A stretch of 14,068 nucleotides of DNA from Clostridiales bacterium (GCA_004552515.1 SFOF01000038.1:1-14068); one strand, 5' to 3'. Positions 1 to 6,431 are shown, counted from the stretch's first letter. Notes: generated from the sequence alone by a model not told the origin. Numbers and translations are program-made.

Positions 1-1202
1 GGATCGGCGTGGGCACGCGCGAGGGCGATATTCACATACTGGACGCGGACGGCGCGCTGCACTTCTCCCACCGGCAGGATTACGACGTCTCGCAGATCTA
101 CTTTGGCGAAAAGCGCTGCTTTGTGGCGACGCTCTCTCAGGATCTGTACGAGTTCTCCGCCGCGCGGCTGGACAACATCGGCCTCATGTCGATGATCAGG
201 CGTTACAGCGTGTGGGCGATCGCCGCGCTGGCCGTGCTCACGCTGACCGCGCTGATCGTCGCCTTCCCGAAAAGCCGCACTCTGGGCGCGCGCTTCTTCC
301 GCTCGATGTACAGGCACCGCACGGCCTATCTGATGCTGCTGCCCTCCATCGTGCTGATATTGATCTTCAACTACTACAATGTGTTCCAGGCGTTCTATTA
401 CGCCTTTACCGACTGGAGCCTGAGCACCCGCACGATGCGCGAGGTGAAGTTCATCGGCTTTGACAACTTTGTCAAGATGATCACCGAGGGCTATTTCCTG
501 CTGGGCGTGAAGAACCTCCTCATCATGATGATCGCCAGCTTCTTAAAGCTGCTCACCGTGCCCGTGCTGCTGGCCGAGCTGGTCTTTGCCATGCGCACGC
601 TGTCGGGACACAGCAGCCGCCGGCGCTACTGGTTCCGCCTGCTGCTGGTGGTGCCCATGGTGGTGCCGGGCGTGGTCTCCACGCTCATGTGGAAGAACAT
701 CTACGATCCCAACATCGGCGCGCTCAACAGCATACTGGACGTGCTCGGCCTGAGCAGCTGGAAGCACGCCTGGCTGGGCGATTCGAGAACGGCGCTGGGC
801 GCGATCATATTCATGGGCTTCCCGTGGATCAACAGCTTCGCGTTCCTGGTGTTCTACGGCGGGCTGATCAACATCCCCGAGGAGCTGTTCGAGGCCGCCA
901 AGGTGGACGGCAGCACGCCCGCGTGGAATTTCTTCCACATCCATCTGCCGCTCATATCGCCGCAGATCAAGATGCTCGTCATTACGACGTTCATCGGCGC
1001 GGTTCAGGATTACGGCGGCGTGTATCTGCTCACGCAGGGCGGCCCCGGCTACACGACCTATGTGCCCGGCCTTGAGCTGTACTACGCGGCCACGAAATTC
1101 GGCCAGTACGGCTATGCCTGCGCGATGGGCCTTGTGATGTTCATCGTCATACTGATCGGCTCGCTGCTGAACCTGCGCATCCGCACGCAGGAGCTGAACT
1201 AG
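1..1202 (+). CDS. MalF-type sugar ABC transporter permease with N-terminal beta-propeller-like extension (5' end outside window)
   Basis: Inner-membrane permease of a carbohydrate importer, partner of the permease that follows 15 nt downstream. The frame is open to the window edge, so the true start lies upstream. About 55 residues before the first membrane helix read like the last blades of a PQQ/WD-type beta-propeller (repeating hydrophobic strands with GDIHILDADG and an ATLSQDLYEF-like strand). Then comes a hydrophobic helix (about nt 195-270), a strongly basic loop (KSR...RSMYRHR), and the normal MalF-like core starting at TAYLMLLPSIVLILIFNYY. The EAA loop that contacts the ATPase is clear near nt 890-960 (EAAKVDGS...HLPLISP). 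The basic loop places the extra helix outside-to-inside, so the propeller should face outward. The permease call is secure; the propeller call rests on pattern only, since most of it is missing. Confidence 0.88.
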   Translation, partial: IGVGTREGDIHILDADGALHFSHRQDYDVSQIYFGEKRCFVATLSQDLYEFSAARLDNIGLMSMIRRYSVWAIAALAVLTLTALIVAFPKSRTLGARFFRSMYRHRTAYLMLLPSIVLILIFNYYNVFQAFYYAFTDWSLSTRTMREVKFIGFDNFVKMITEGYFLLGVKNLLIMMIASFLKLLTVPVLLAELVFAMRTLSGHSSRRRYWFRLLLVVPMVVPGVVSTLMWKNIYDPNIGALNSILDVLGLSSWKHAWLGDSRTALGAIIFMGFPWINSFAFLVFYGGLINIPEELFEAAKVDGSTPAWNFFHIHLPLISPQIKMLVITTFIGAVQDYGGVYLLTQGGPGYTTYVPGLELYYAATKFGQYGYACAMGLVMFIVILIGSLLNLRIRTQELN

Positions 1203-1217
1203 AGAGGAGGACGCATC

Positions 1218-2084
1218 ATGAAAAAAGAACTCTCCGCTCAGGCCATGCGGCGGCGCAAAAGGGGCGGCGTCATTGCGTCTCAGACGCTGATCACGCTCCT
1301 GACGACGATCTTTGTGCTGCTGGCCTTTATCCCGATCTTTCTGATGGTGTTCCTCTCGCTCAAGAGTCAGGCGCAGTTCTACAATAACCTCTGGGCGATC
1401 CCCAATCCGCCCCAGTGGAGCAACTACAACGCCGCCTGGACGCAGCTGGTGCAGAATATGGTCAACTCGGTCATCACGGTGGCCGTGGGCACGTTCTTCA
1501 TCGTTGCGCTCTCGGCCATGTCGGGCTATGTGTTCGCGCGGCTGGAGTTTCCGCTCAAGAACTTCCTGTTCATGATGATGCTCGCGCTGATGATGGTGCC
1601 CGGCGTGCTCACGCTCACGCCCTCCTTCAAGCTCATACAGCGTCTCGGCCTCAAAAACACATGGTGGGCGCTGTGGCTGCCCTGGGCCTCGGGCGGTCAG
1701 ATCATGGGCATGTATCTTTGTCGGACGTTCATCTCCAGCCAGTCGCCCGCGCTGTTCGAATCGGCGCGCATAGACGGCGCGCGCGAATTCCAGGCGTTCT
1801 ACAAGATCGCGCTGCCGCTCTCCAAGCCGATCCTCGCCACGCTGGTGGTCATGAACATGATCAGCCTGTACGGCGATTTTATCTGGCCGCTGCTGGTCAT
1901 CGACTCCAACACCAAGCAGGTCATCTCGGTGGCCGTGCAGATCTACAGCTCCTCGACGGGCATCACCGATTACGGCGCGATGATCGCCGGCTTCGTCATG
2001 GCGACGATCCCGCTGCTGCTCATGTTCATGTTCAGCTCGCGGCTGTACATCGAGGGCATCACCTCGGGCGCGGTCAAGGCCTGA
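1218..2084 (+). CDS. MalG-type carbohydrate ABC transporter permease
   Basis: Second permease of the importer, 288 residues, the usual size for the MalG/CUT1 family. It starts at the ATG with GGAGG seven bases upstream. A cytoplasmic basic N-terminus (KKELSAQAMRRRKRGG) precedes the first helix, TLITLLTTIFVLLAFIPIFLMV. The periplasmic segment after it has the typical QFYNNLWAIPNPPQWSNYNA pattern. The EAA loop lies near residues 181-201 (ESARIDGAREF...IALPLSKP), with the conserved DGA and LP. The protein ends in the normal short tail after the last helix. No ATPase or solute-binding protein lies downstream; both must be upstream of the window or elsewhere. The substrate cannot be told from the permeases alone. 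Confidence 0.95.
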   Translation: MKKELSAQAMRRRKRGGVIASQTLITLLTTIFVLLAFIPIFLMVFLSLKSQAQFYNNLWAIPNPPQWSNYNAAWTQLVQNMVNSVITVAVGTFFIVALSAMSGYVFARLEFPLKNFLFMMMLALMMVPGVLTLTPSFKLIQRLGLKNTWWALWLPWASGGQIMGMYLCRTFISSQSPALFESARIDGAREFQAFYKIALPLSKPILATLVVMNMISLYGDFIWPLLVIDSNTKQVISVAVQIYSSSTGITDYGAMIAGFVMATIPLLLMFMFSSRLYIEGITSGAVKA

Positions 2085-2102
2085 CAACATCGTCCTCCCA
2101 AC

Positions 2103-2153
2103 AGACGCTTTCCTCCATGCGGCTTCACATCCGCGCCGGAGAGCGTCTTTTTT
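2103..2153 (+). terminator. Intrinsic terminator of the ABC transporter operon
   Basis: An 11-bp stem (2103-2113 with 2138-2148, one G-T pair) starts AGACGCT and closes AGCGTCT. It holds a smaller internal GCGG/CCGC stem (2119-2122 with 2131-2134) and runs into six T (2148-2153). It begins 19 nt after the permease stop. Confidence 0.85.
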
Positions 2154-2166
2154 GCGCGCTTTTCTC

Positions 2167-2195
2167 TTGACAAGCCCCAAAATCAGGCGTATAAT
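2167..2195 (+). promoter_or_regulatory. Consensus sigma-A promoter of the padR operon
   Basis: TTGACA (2167-2172), a 17-nt spacer and TATAAT (2190-2195): a six-for-six match at both hexamers with ideal spacing. The expected start is near 2202. A promoter this strong usually needs a repressor, which fits the palindrome immediately downstream. Confidence 0.9.
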
Positions 2196-2204
2196 GGGCG
2201 CATC

Positions 2205-2223
2205 TACTTAGTATTACTAAATA
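2205..2223 (+). promoter_or_regulatory. Palindromic operator, probably for the adjacent PadR-family repressor
   Basis: TTAGTA-T-TACTAA (2208-2220) is a perfect 13-bp odd-centred palindrome. The outer bases TA/TA at 2205-2206 and 2222-2223 also pair. It begins within a few bases of the predicted transcription start and ends before the ribosome binding site, the place expected for negative autoregulation. That the binder is the PadR protein encoded next is inferred from position. Confidence 0.65.
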
Positions 2224-2262
2224 GTCATGGAAAGGCATTGCCCATTCAAGGGAGGGATGAGC

Positions 2263-2613
2263 GTGGACGGCAAATACGTCCAGCAGTTCAAAAAGGGCGC
2301 GCTCGAGATGATCCTGCTGAGCCTGATTGCGCGCGGAGAAACCTACGGCTACGAGCTGATCACGGCGCTCAACGACGGCGGCGCGGCTGTTTTGGGCTAT
2401 GCGCGGGAGGGCACGGTCTATCCGATCCTCTATCGCTTGCAGGAGGGCGGCCTGATCGCCTGCCGCATGGCCGCGTCCCCCGCCAACGGCGGCCTGAAAA
2501 AATACTACTCGCTGACCGAACGCGGCCGCGGCGCGCTCCGTGAGCTGACCGCGTTCTGGAAGGACTACGCCGCGTGCGTAAACCGCTTTATCGAGCCGGA
2601 GGACAAGCCATGA
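2263..2613 (+). CDS. PadR-family transcriptional repressor
   Basis: Small winged-helix DNA-binding protein, 116 residues from the GTG at 2263. That start is preferred because GGAGGG (2251-2256) is six bases upstream. The in-frame ATG at 2257 abuts the Shine-Dalgarno and the ATG at 2227 has none. The sequence follows the PadR pattern: QQFKKGALEMILLSLIA helix, GETYGYELI, recognition region EGTVYPILYRLQEGGLI, wing GLKKYYSLTERGR, and a short C-terminal helix for dimerisation. Its stop overlaps the next ATG (ATGA), so it is translationally coupled to the membrane protein. PadR proteins paired with HAAS/DUF1700-type membrane proteins are common in Bacillota and usually control their own operon. The inducer is unknown. 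Confidence 0.93.
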   Translation: MDGKYVQQFKKGALEMILLSLIARGETYGYELITALNDGGAAVLGYAREGTVYPILYRLQEGGLIACRMAASPANGGLKKYYSLTERGRGALRELTAFWKDYAACVNRFIEPEDKP

Positions 2614-3068
2614 ACAGACAAGCCTACATCCGCCGCGTAAAACGCGCGCTTATACTGCCCCGCCGCCAGAAGGCCGAAATTCTGCGCGACCTGTCCGAAA
2701 TTTTCGCCTCCGCCCGCGAGCACGGCGAGAGCGACGCGCAGATCATCGCCCGTCTCGGCGCGCCGGAGCTTTTTGCCCGAGAGGCGCAGGCCCCGTTCGG
2801 CGACGCGTACGCCCGCCGCCGCGCCGCCCTCGAATGGGCGCTGGCCGCCGCGCTTATACTGGCCGCGCTCTTCATGCTGCTGCTCCTGGCGCTCTCCCGC
2901 CCCGCGGATCCGTCCGTTATCGGCGGCGCGGACGCCATGACGGCGATCGTCGTATCCTCGCCCGTGGACGCGCGCCTGATCGAGACGATCATCGGCATTG
3001 CCGCGTTTGCCGCCGCGCTGCTCATGCTGCGCCGAATCCTCAAAAAGCGGCTTTCGAAAGGAGAATGA
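2610..3068 (+). CDS. HAAS/DUF1700-like membrane protein
   Basis: 152 residues, start at the ATG overlapping the padR stop, with GGAGGA seven bases upstream. The N-terminal 60 residues form a charged helical domain of the HAAS/DUF1700 kind: an initial helix with many basic residues, then RRQKAEILRDLSEIFASARE, a GESDAQIIARLG turn and a P-E-x-x-A helix. Two membrane helices follow, about residues 73-96 and 124-143, and the tail is short and basic. Proteins of this type sit next to PadR regulators and are thought to relay or modulate regulation at the membrane, but no biochemical role is established. The family call is from pattern recognition, not a profile search. Confidence 0.75.
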   Translation: MNRQAYIRRVKRALILPRRQKAEILRDLSEIFASAREHGESDAQIIARLGAPELFAREAQAPFGDAYARRRAALEWALAAALILAALFMLLLLALSRPADPSVIGGADAMTAIVVSSPVDARLIETIIGIAAFAAALLMLRRILKKRLSKGE

Positions 3069-3074
3069 CCCGCC

Positions 3075-3497
3075 ATGAAACGCCTGCTTTCCGCCTTGTC
3101 CCTCTGCGCCCTCATCGCGCTGACCGGCTGCGCGTCCAAATCCGATCCCTCCGCGCAATACGCCAGCTGGCTGACCGGCGCCGAGCCGATTTCCGTCAGC
3201 GAATGGCCGGACAACGCGCTGACCGCCGGCCTGCCCCGCCCCGAAAGCGGAGAAATCGACTATATATACGATCTTTCCGACTCCGGACACTACGCCATAT
3301 ACTATAAGGACATCAGCATCGAGCAGGGCAGGGCCTACGTTCAGGCGCTGAAGGAGAGCGGATGGACGGAGATCGCATCCGGAGACGGCGGCGTGTCGGT
3401 CGGCGAACTGCTCCAGAAGGGCGATACCGTTCTGAGCGTCGCGCTGTCAGAGGGCATACTGGGTCTGCTCATCACGCAGACCGGCGCGCAGAAATAG
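3075..3497 (+). CDS. Small lipoprotein of unknown function
   Basis: 140 residues with a clear lipoprotein signal: KR at the N-terminus, a hydrophobic stretch and lipobox LTGC with Cys19 as the lipidated residue. The mature part is soluble and compact. It carries a WPDN...LPRPESGEI motif near residue 40-60 and an alternating strand/helix region (YIYDLSDSGHYAIYYKDI, then RAYVQALKESGWTEI), resembling the small two-layer domains found in Bacillota lipoproteins. It is third in the padR operon, seven bases after the membrane protein, with GGAG about a dozen bases upstream. It is probably anchored on the outer face of the cell membrane and may be the target or sensor of the operon. Function not recognised. 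Confidence 0.8.
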   Translation: MKRLLSALSLCALIALTGCASKSDPSAQYASWLTGAEPISVSEWPDNALTAGLPRPESGEIDYIYDLSDSGHYAIYYKDISIEQGRAYVQALKESGWTEIASGDGGVSVGELLQKGDTVLSVALSEGILGLLITQTGAQK

Positions 3498-3690
3498 CGC
3501 GGCGTAAAGCCCGCCGGAGTCTCTCGACGAAAATCCGAAAGGCTGAAGGACATTCTTCCTTCATGCCGGTGATAAAATCCGCCGCTTGAGCAGAATTGAC
3601 GCACAGCCTGCCGCACGGAAAGGACAGTCCGTTGGCCTGACGGTTCGCACCCGCTCTGCCAGAGCATATCGCCTATGATTCCTGCCGTTC
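3498..3690. other. Intergenic stretch without a recognisable gene
   Basis: 193 nt between the lipoprotein stop and the shared terminator. It holds one short hairpin (TGAAGGA 3544-3550 with TCCTTCA 3557-3563, six-base loop) without a T-run. No start codon with a ribosome binding site opens a convincing frame, and no tRNA- or rRNA-like pattern was seen. It may be the 3' end of the padR transcript. Confidence 0.5.
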
Positions 3691-3750
3691 GGCGCACAAA
3701 AAAAGGGCACGCCCGCGTTCATCCGCAGACGTGCCCTTTTTTTGTGCGCC
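3691..3750. terminator. Bidirectional intrinsic terminator between convergent operons
   Basis: A 21-bp perfect inverted repeat: 3691-3711 (GGCGCAC-A7-GGGCACG) pairs with 3730-3750 (CGTGCCC-T7-GTGCGCC) across an 18-nt loop. The A7/T7 tract gives a U-run in either direction after the GGGCACG/CGTGCCC stem. It stops the padR operon from the left and the HMA/flavodoxin operon from the right; the minus-strand stop codon is two bases away. Confidence 0.92.
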
Positions 3751-3752
3751 CC

Positions 3753-4022
3753 TCAATGGCGGAACAGCCCGAACAGGCCGCCCTTTTTCGGCTTGTCGGC
3801 CTGCGCCGCGCTGGTCACGGCCATGACCTCGTAGCCGGTCGCCTTGATGGCGGCGCGCAACTCGCTCTCATTGATCGGCTGCTCGGAGAGGATCACCGCC
3901 TGACCCTTCGAATAGGAGGCGCTGACCTTCTTCACATCGAACTTCTGGCGAATCACATCGCAGACGTGCGCCTCGCACATACCGCACATCATGCCGTCGA
4001 TTTTCACAGTGGTTTCAATCAT
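3753..4022 (-). CDS. Heavy-metal-associated (HMA) domain protein, CopZ-like metallochaperone
   Basis: 89 residues. The HMA fold spans about residues 2-68. The metal-binding loop is GMMCGMCEAHV, with Cys13 and Cys16 in CxxC spacing and Met residues just before, as in copper chaperones and P-type ATPase N-terminal domains. Strands VSASYSKGQAVI and the closing ATGYEV fit the family. A short Lys/Gly-rich tail (DKPKKGGLFGLFRH) is an addition of about 15 residues. Cytoplasmic; probably carries Cu(I) or another soft metal, though no CopA ATPase is in the window. The start has AAAGGATGG upstream. It is last in the minus-strand group, 172 nt after the ZinT-like gene, so it could have its own promoter. 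Confidence 0.9.
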   Translation of the reverse strand: MIETTVKIDGMMCGMCEAHVCDVIRQKFDVKKVSASYSKGQAVILSEQPINESELRAAIKATGYEVMAVTSAAQADKPKKGGLFGLFRH

Positions 4023-4067
4023 GATCGATCCATCCTTTCATCCATGATTTTCAAAATGATACGCAAA

Positions 4068-4099
4068 CATTCGCCAGCCGAAAATCCGACTGGCGAATG
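4068..4099. repeat. Inverted repeat between the ZinT-like and HMA genes
   Basis: CATTCGCCAG (4068-4077) and CTGGCGAATG (4090-4099) form a perfect 10-bp stem with a 12-nt loop. No T-run follows on the minus strand, so it is a poor terminator. It could be an operator, a processing site or a leader structure for the HMA gene about 45 nt downstream. A small A/T symmetry (ATTTTCAAAAT) lies beside it near 4047-4057. Confidence 0.5.
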
Positions 4100-4194
4100 G
4101 CACACAGCGTTGGCGCCGTTCACTGCAATGGCTATATTGTTGAAGGAAGCGGCATCTGAGAAGGAGAGGACGGCGCCGCGCTGCAATACCCGAA

Positions 4195-4869
4195 TTATTC
4201 CTGAGCGTCGTCCGCCGCAATCAGGTTCTCCTCGCAGAACAGATCGATGACCTTGTAGACCAGATCGTCGTCATAGTCCGCGCTGAAGCCGGCCGCCATC
4301 CAGTAGGCGTACTTGCCCTCGACGTAATTATCCAGCGCCTCGACGTCGTCGCCATAGCGGAACTCGAGGTGATAGGTGCTCTCGGGCGTGTCGTCGCGCA
4401 TGGCAAAATAGGTGAACTCGCCCGCGTCCGCGTCGTCCGTCTTGTAGAGATGGAAGCCCATCTCCGCACTGTCGCCGACATAGGCGTACTTGTGGGAGAA
4501 CACCTCGCTGCCGTCCGCGTCCACGCCGCCGAGGAAGCCGCAATAGAACTGCGCGCTTTCGGGCGCGCCGCTGTAGGCTTTGACGGCCTCCTCGCCGTAA
4601 ACGTCGCCGCAGCAGACGGTGGTCAGATAGTCCATGGCGGCCTGCGCGTCTTCCTCGCCGGCATACTCGGCGCAGCGTTCCAGCCACACGCTGTCATATT
4701 CCGGCTGCGTGATGACGGAGAACAGCGCGCCGTACGTGCCGTTGATCGACGTCATGAACGCGTCCGCATCAAAGCTCTGCTCGGCGTTCCCAGCCGACAG
4801 CGCGCAGAGCAGGCACAGCGCCAGCGCCATCACGGCCAGATTCTTCAGCTTGCTCCTGAGCCTTTTCAT
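4195..4869 (-). CDS. Secreted ZinT/YodA-like metal-binding domain protein with altered ligands
   Basis: 224 residues from the ATG at 4869, chosen because GGAGG is ten bases upstream; the TTG six bases earlier would sit too close. A Sec signal peptide (basic KRLRSKLKN, hydrophobic core, likely cleavage after Asn28-Ala29) has no valid lipobox. The mature protein follows the ZinT layout: an initial GTYGALFSVITQPEYDSV segment, FSHKYAYVG (124-132), FTYFAMRDD (152-160), STYHLEFRYGDD (164-175), then a C-terminal helix. In ZinT the metal is held by SDH and HFH histidines. By eye the corresponding positions here are Arg/Asp around 158-160, His167 and Glu169, so only one histidine is kept. Probably an extracytoplasmic metal or haem-like cofactor binder. 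The fold assignment is moderate; the metal is unknown. Confidence 0.6.
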   Translation of the reverse strand: MKRLRSKLKNLAVMALALCLLCALSAGNAEQSFDADAFMTSINGTYGALFSVITQPEYDSVWLERCAEYAGEEDAQAAMDYLTTVCCGDVYGEEAVKAYSGAPESAQFYCGFLGGVDADGSEVFSHKYAYVGDSAEMGFHLYKTDDADAGEFTYFAMRDDTPESTYHLEFRYGDDVEALDNYVEGKYAYWMAAGFSADYDDDLVYKVIDLFCEENLIAADDAQE

Positions 4870-4911
4870 GATCAACGCACCTCCCCATTGTCTATCAGTG
4901 ATTTTGAAAAA

Positions 4912-5319
4912 TTATTTCAGCGCCTCGCCCAGCTTCTCGCAGGCGGCCAGCGCGTCGTCGTCCGGCTCGTCCTGGCAAATGACGCTCTCGCAGGCCAGAA
5001 CCGCGCCCGCGCCCAGGCAATCCTCTTCCCAGGAACGCATCCACTCGCCGTCGCCCCAGCCGTAGGAGCCGAACAGTGCGATCTTCTTGCCATTCAGAGC
5101 GGGCTTCACCGCGTCGAACATGGGCTGGAACTCTTCCTCCTCCAGCACCTCGGCGCCCATCGCCGGGCAGCCGAACGCAATCGCGTCGTACGCCGCCACC
5201 TGATCGGGGCCGAATTCCGCGGCCGTGATCAGATCCGCGCCCGCCGCCTTGGCCACCGCCTCGGCCATCGCCTGAGTGTGTCCCGTGCCGCTCCAATAAA
5301 CAACTGCAACCTTGCTCAT
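4912..5319 (-). CDS. Short-chain flavodoxin
   Basis: 135 residues, the length of clostridial flavodoxins. FMN phosphate loop SGTGHT at residues 10-15 (normally SGTGNT), first flavin loop GCPAMGAEVLEEEE (50-63) with Met54 where Met stacks on the flavin, and second loop GSYGWGDG (84-91) with Trp88. One-electron carrier in the cytoplasm, commonly replacing ferredoxin when iron is short, which fits its position in a group facing the feo operon. AAGGAGG lies upstream of the ATG. It follows the DUF3793 gene by 40 nt and precedes the ZinT-like gene by 42 nt on the same strand, so co-transcription is likely. Confidence 0.95.
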   Translation of the reverse strand: MSKVAVVYWSGTGHTQAMAEAVAKAAGADLITAAEFGPDQVAAYDAIAFGCPAMGAEVLEEEEFQPMFDAVKPALNGKKIALFGSYGWGDGEWMRSWEEDCLGAGAVLACESVICQDEPDDDALAACEKLGEALK

Positions 5320-5359
5320 GTTTTCAAGTCCTCCTTAATAATATGGAATGGATTGTATG

Positions 5360-5920
5360 TCAGGCGGCCACCGTGAGCCGCGCAACACCGAAGCCGCGCT
5401 GATAGCAGGCCATATAGACGTCGCGGCACTTGCGATAGAGCGCGAACAGACGCCGCGCCTCGTCTATATTGGAATAGGCCTTCCAGCATCCGACGCAGCG
5501 GCAGTTCCGGCCTTCGTTTTCAATGAACGCCGCCACGTCGGCCAGGGGGTAATCCAGAAACACGCCGATTTCATGCGGGAAGCTCTCGCCGCATATCATA
5601 TGCCGCGCCAGCGTCCCCAGCGCGCTTTCAATGGAGAAATCCTCGTAGCCATAGCCGGTCAGGAACGCGCGCACAGCCGGCTCGGCCAGCTTTTTCTCGA
5701 GCGCGCCGACGCGATAGACATACACCAGCGCGCCGCGCTCACAGTTCCTGACCAGACAGGCGCGCATCCCCTTGCCGGAGAGCGCCGCGTTGGCCGAGTC
5801 CTGGTTGTCCTTCAGCCATTTCTGCGACGGCGCGCGGCAGGAAAACAGACTCGCGCACTTATGCCCGGCCAGCGTCGCGGCGCAATGGCGGATCAGATCC
5901 TCCTCAAACGCACGCGACAT
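5360..5920 (-). CDS. DUF3793 family protein
   Basis: 186 residues from the ATG at 5920, preceded by GGAAAGG; the longer open frame upstream overlaps the DUF2325 gene and lacks family sequence. Family landmarks: TLAGHKCASLF (16-26), VYVYR (66-70), the hallmark FPHEIGVFLDYP (114-125) followed by LADV, and CVGCWKAYSN (142-151). Eight or more cysteines are spread through it, including the CRCVGC cluster at 140-145, which could bind a metal or take part in redox chemistry. No enzymatic role is established. Members commonly sit in clostridial iron and flavodoxin neighbourhoods, as here. The start overlaps the DUF2325 stop by 17 nt, indicating coupling. Cytoplasmic: no signal peptide or membrane helix. 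Confidence 0.85.
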   Translation of the reverse strand: MSRAFEEDLIRHCAATLAGHKCASLFSCRAPSQKWLKDNQDSANAALSGKGMRACLVRNCERGALVYVYRVGALEKKLAEPAVRAFLTGYGYEDFSIESALGTLARHMICGESFPHEIGVFLDYPLADVAAFIENEGRNCRCVGCWKAYSNIDEARRLFALYRKCRDVYMACYQRGFGVARLTVAA

Positions 5921-6209
5921 GGCCCTTTTCCTTTCCGAACGCGCGCAGCAGCCCGTCCAGCGCCGCCAGCGAGCTGGTGTGACTGCGCAGAACCGTGACC
6001 TTCTTCTTGCGCGCAAGCTCACAGGCCGCCTGCGTCATGGTGTGCGATACCGTGCTTGTAAAAAGAATGCACAGATCGGGATTCCCGAACACACGCGGGA
6101 AATCCTTCCGCCGCATGGTGTACACCTTCGCGCGGTGTCCATAATCCGCGCACTTGTCGCAGTACGCCCGCTCCATACACTCGTTTCCTCCAACGATGAC
6201 GATACTCAT
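5904..6209 (-). CDS. DUF2325 family protein
   Basis: 101 residues. It starts MSIVIVGGNE, the beta-alpha opening of this Rossmann-like small-protein family, followed by a helix with Cys17 and Cys20, GNPDLCILFTSTVSHTM (42-58) and VLRSHTSSLAAL (73-84). These blocks are the recognised DUF2325 signature. The function is not known; the fold suggests binding of a nucleotide or similar ligand. First gene of the minus-strand operon, with GAGGGAG about ten bases before the ATG and a predicted promoter at 6288-6317. It overlaps DUF3793 by 17 nt. Linkage with DUF3793, flavodoxin and feo points to a role in iron or redox homeostasis. Confidence 0.88.
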   Translation of the reverse strand: MSIVIVGGNECMERAYCDKCADYGHRAKVYTMRRKDFPRVFGNPDLCILFTSTVSHTMTQAACELARKKKVTVLRSHTSSLAALDGLLRAFGKEKGHVACV

Positions 6210-6263
6210 TATTTCCCACGCTCCCTCTCACTGGCCGCTTAAAGAGGCCTCTGCCTTTTTGTT

Positions 6264-6281
6264 GGTTAAGCACCTCTAACC
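6264..6281. promoter_or_regulatory. Palindromic operator 1 of the feo divergon
   Basis: GGTTAA-GCACCT-CTAACC, an imperfect 18-bp inverted repeat with five of six arm pairs. Lies at about +1 to +18 of the predicted minus-strand transcript, where a bound protein would block the DUF2325 operon. Exactly 84 bp before operator 2. Confidence 0.7.
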
Positions 6282-6287
6282 GCAATT

Positions 6288-6317
6288 ATCATAGCAGATG
6301 CGCGGGCCGCTTGTCAA
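6288..6317 (-). promoter_or_regulatory. Promoter of the DUF2325-DUF3793-flavodoxin operon
   Basis: On the minus strand: TTGACA (6317-6312), 18 nt, TATGAT (6293-6288), with TG one base before the -10 (extended -10). Predicted start near 6281, leaving a leader of about 70 nt before the ATG. It partly abuts operator 1. Confidence 0.8.
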
Positions 6318-6347
6318 CAGAATCCCGTGTAAAATGCGTCTTACTCT

Positions 6348-6365
6348 GGTTAAAGATATTTAACA
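6348..6365. promoter_or_regulatory. Palindromic operator 2 of the feo divergon
   Basis: GGTTAA-AGATAT-TTAACA, 18 bp, five of six arm pairs, with a further AGATAT centre. It sits between the two -35 boxes: 30 bp from the minus-strand -35 and 22 bp from the plus-strand -35. It is 84 bp from operators 1 and 3. Confidence 0.7.
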
Positions 6366-6387
6366 CACAAAATAGCCCCCAGACATA

Positions 6388-6416
6388 TTGACAACACAAG
6401 TTAGTTGTATTAAACT
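6388..6416 (+). promoter_or_regulatory. Promoter of the feo operon
   Basis: TTGACA (6388-6393), 17 nt, TAAACT (6411-6416); predicted start near 6423 and a leader of about 80 nt. A degenerate copy of the palindrome (AGTTAG-N6-TAAACT, 6399-6416) overlaps the -10. Confidence 0.7.
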
Positions 6417-6431
6417 ACCACACGGTTGATG

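Noticed and set aside
543..2180. Long minus-strand open frame of 545 codons
   Set aside because: It is antisense to two clear ABC permeases and its translation is low-complexity Arg/His/Asp/Gln-rich, as expected from GC-rich codon bias.
3498..3690. Possible tRNA-like or small RNA gene in the gap after the lipoprotein
   Set aside because: A TTCG near 3645 recalled a T-arm, but no cloverleaf, acceptor stem or promoter could be drawn.
4068..4099. Hairpin as terminator of the ZinT-like gene
   Set aside because: The 10-bp stem is good but no T-run follows on the minus strand, so it is listed only as an inverted repeat.
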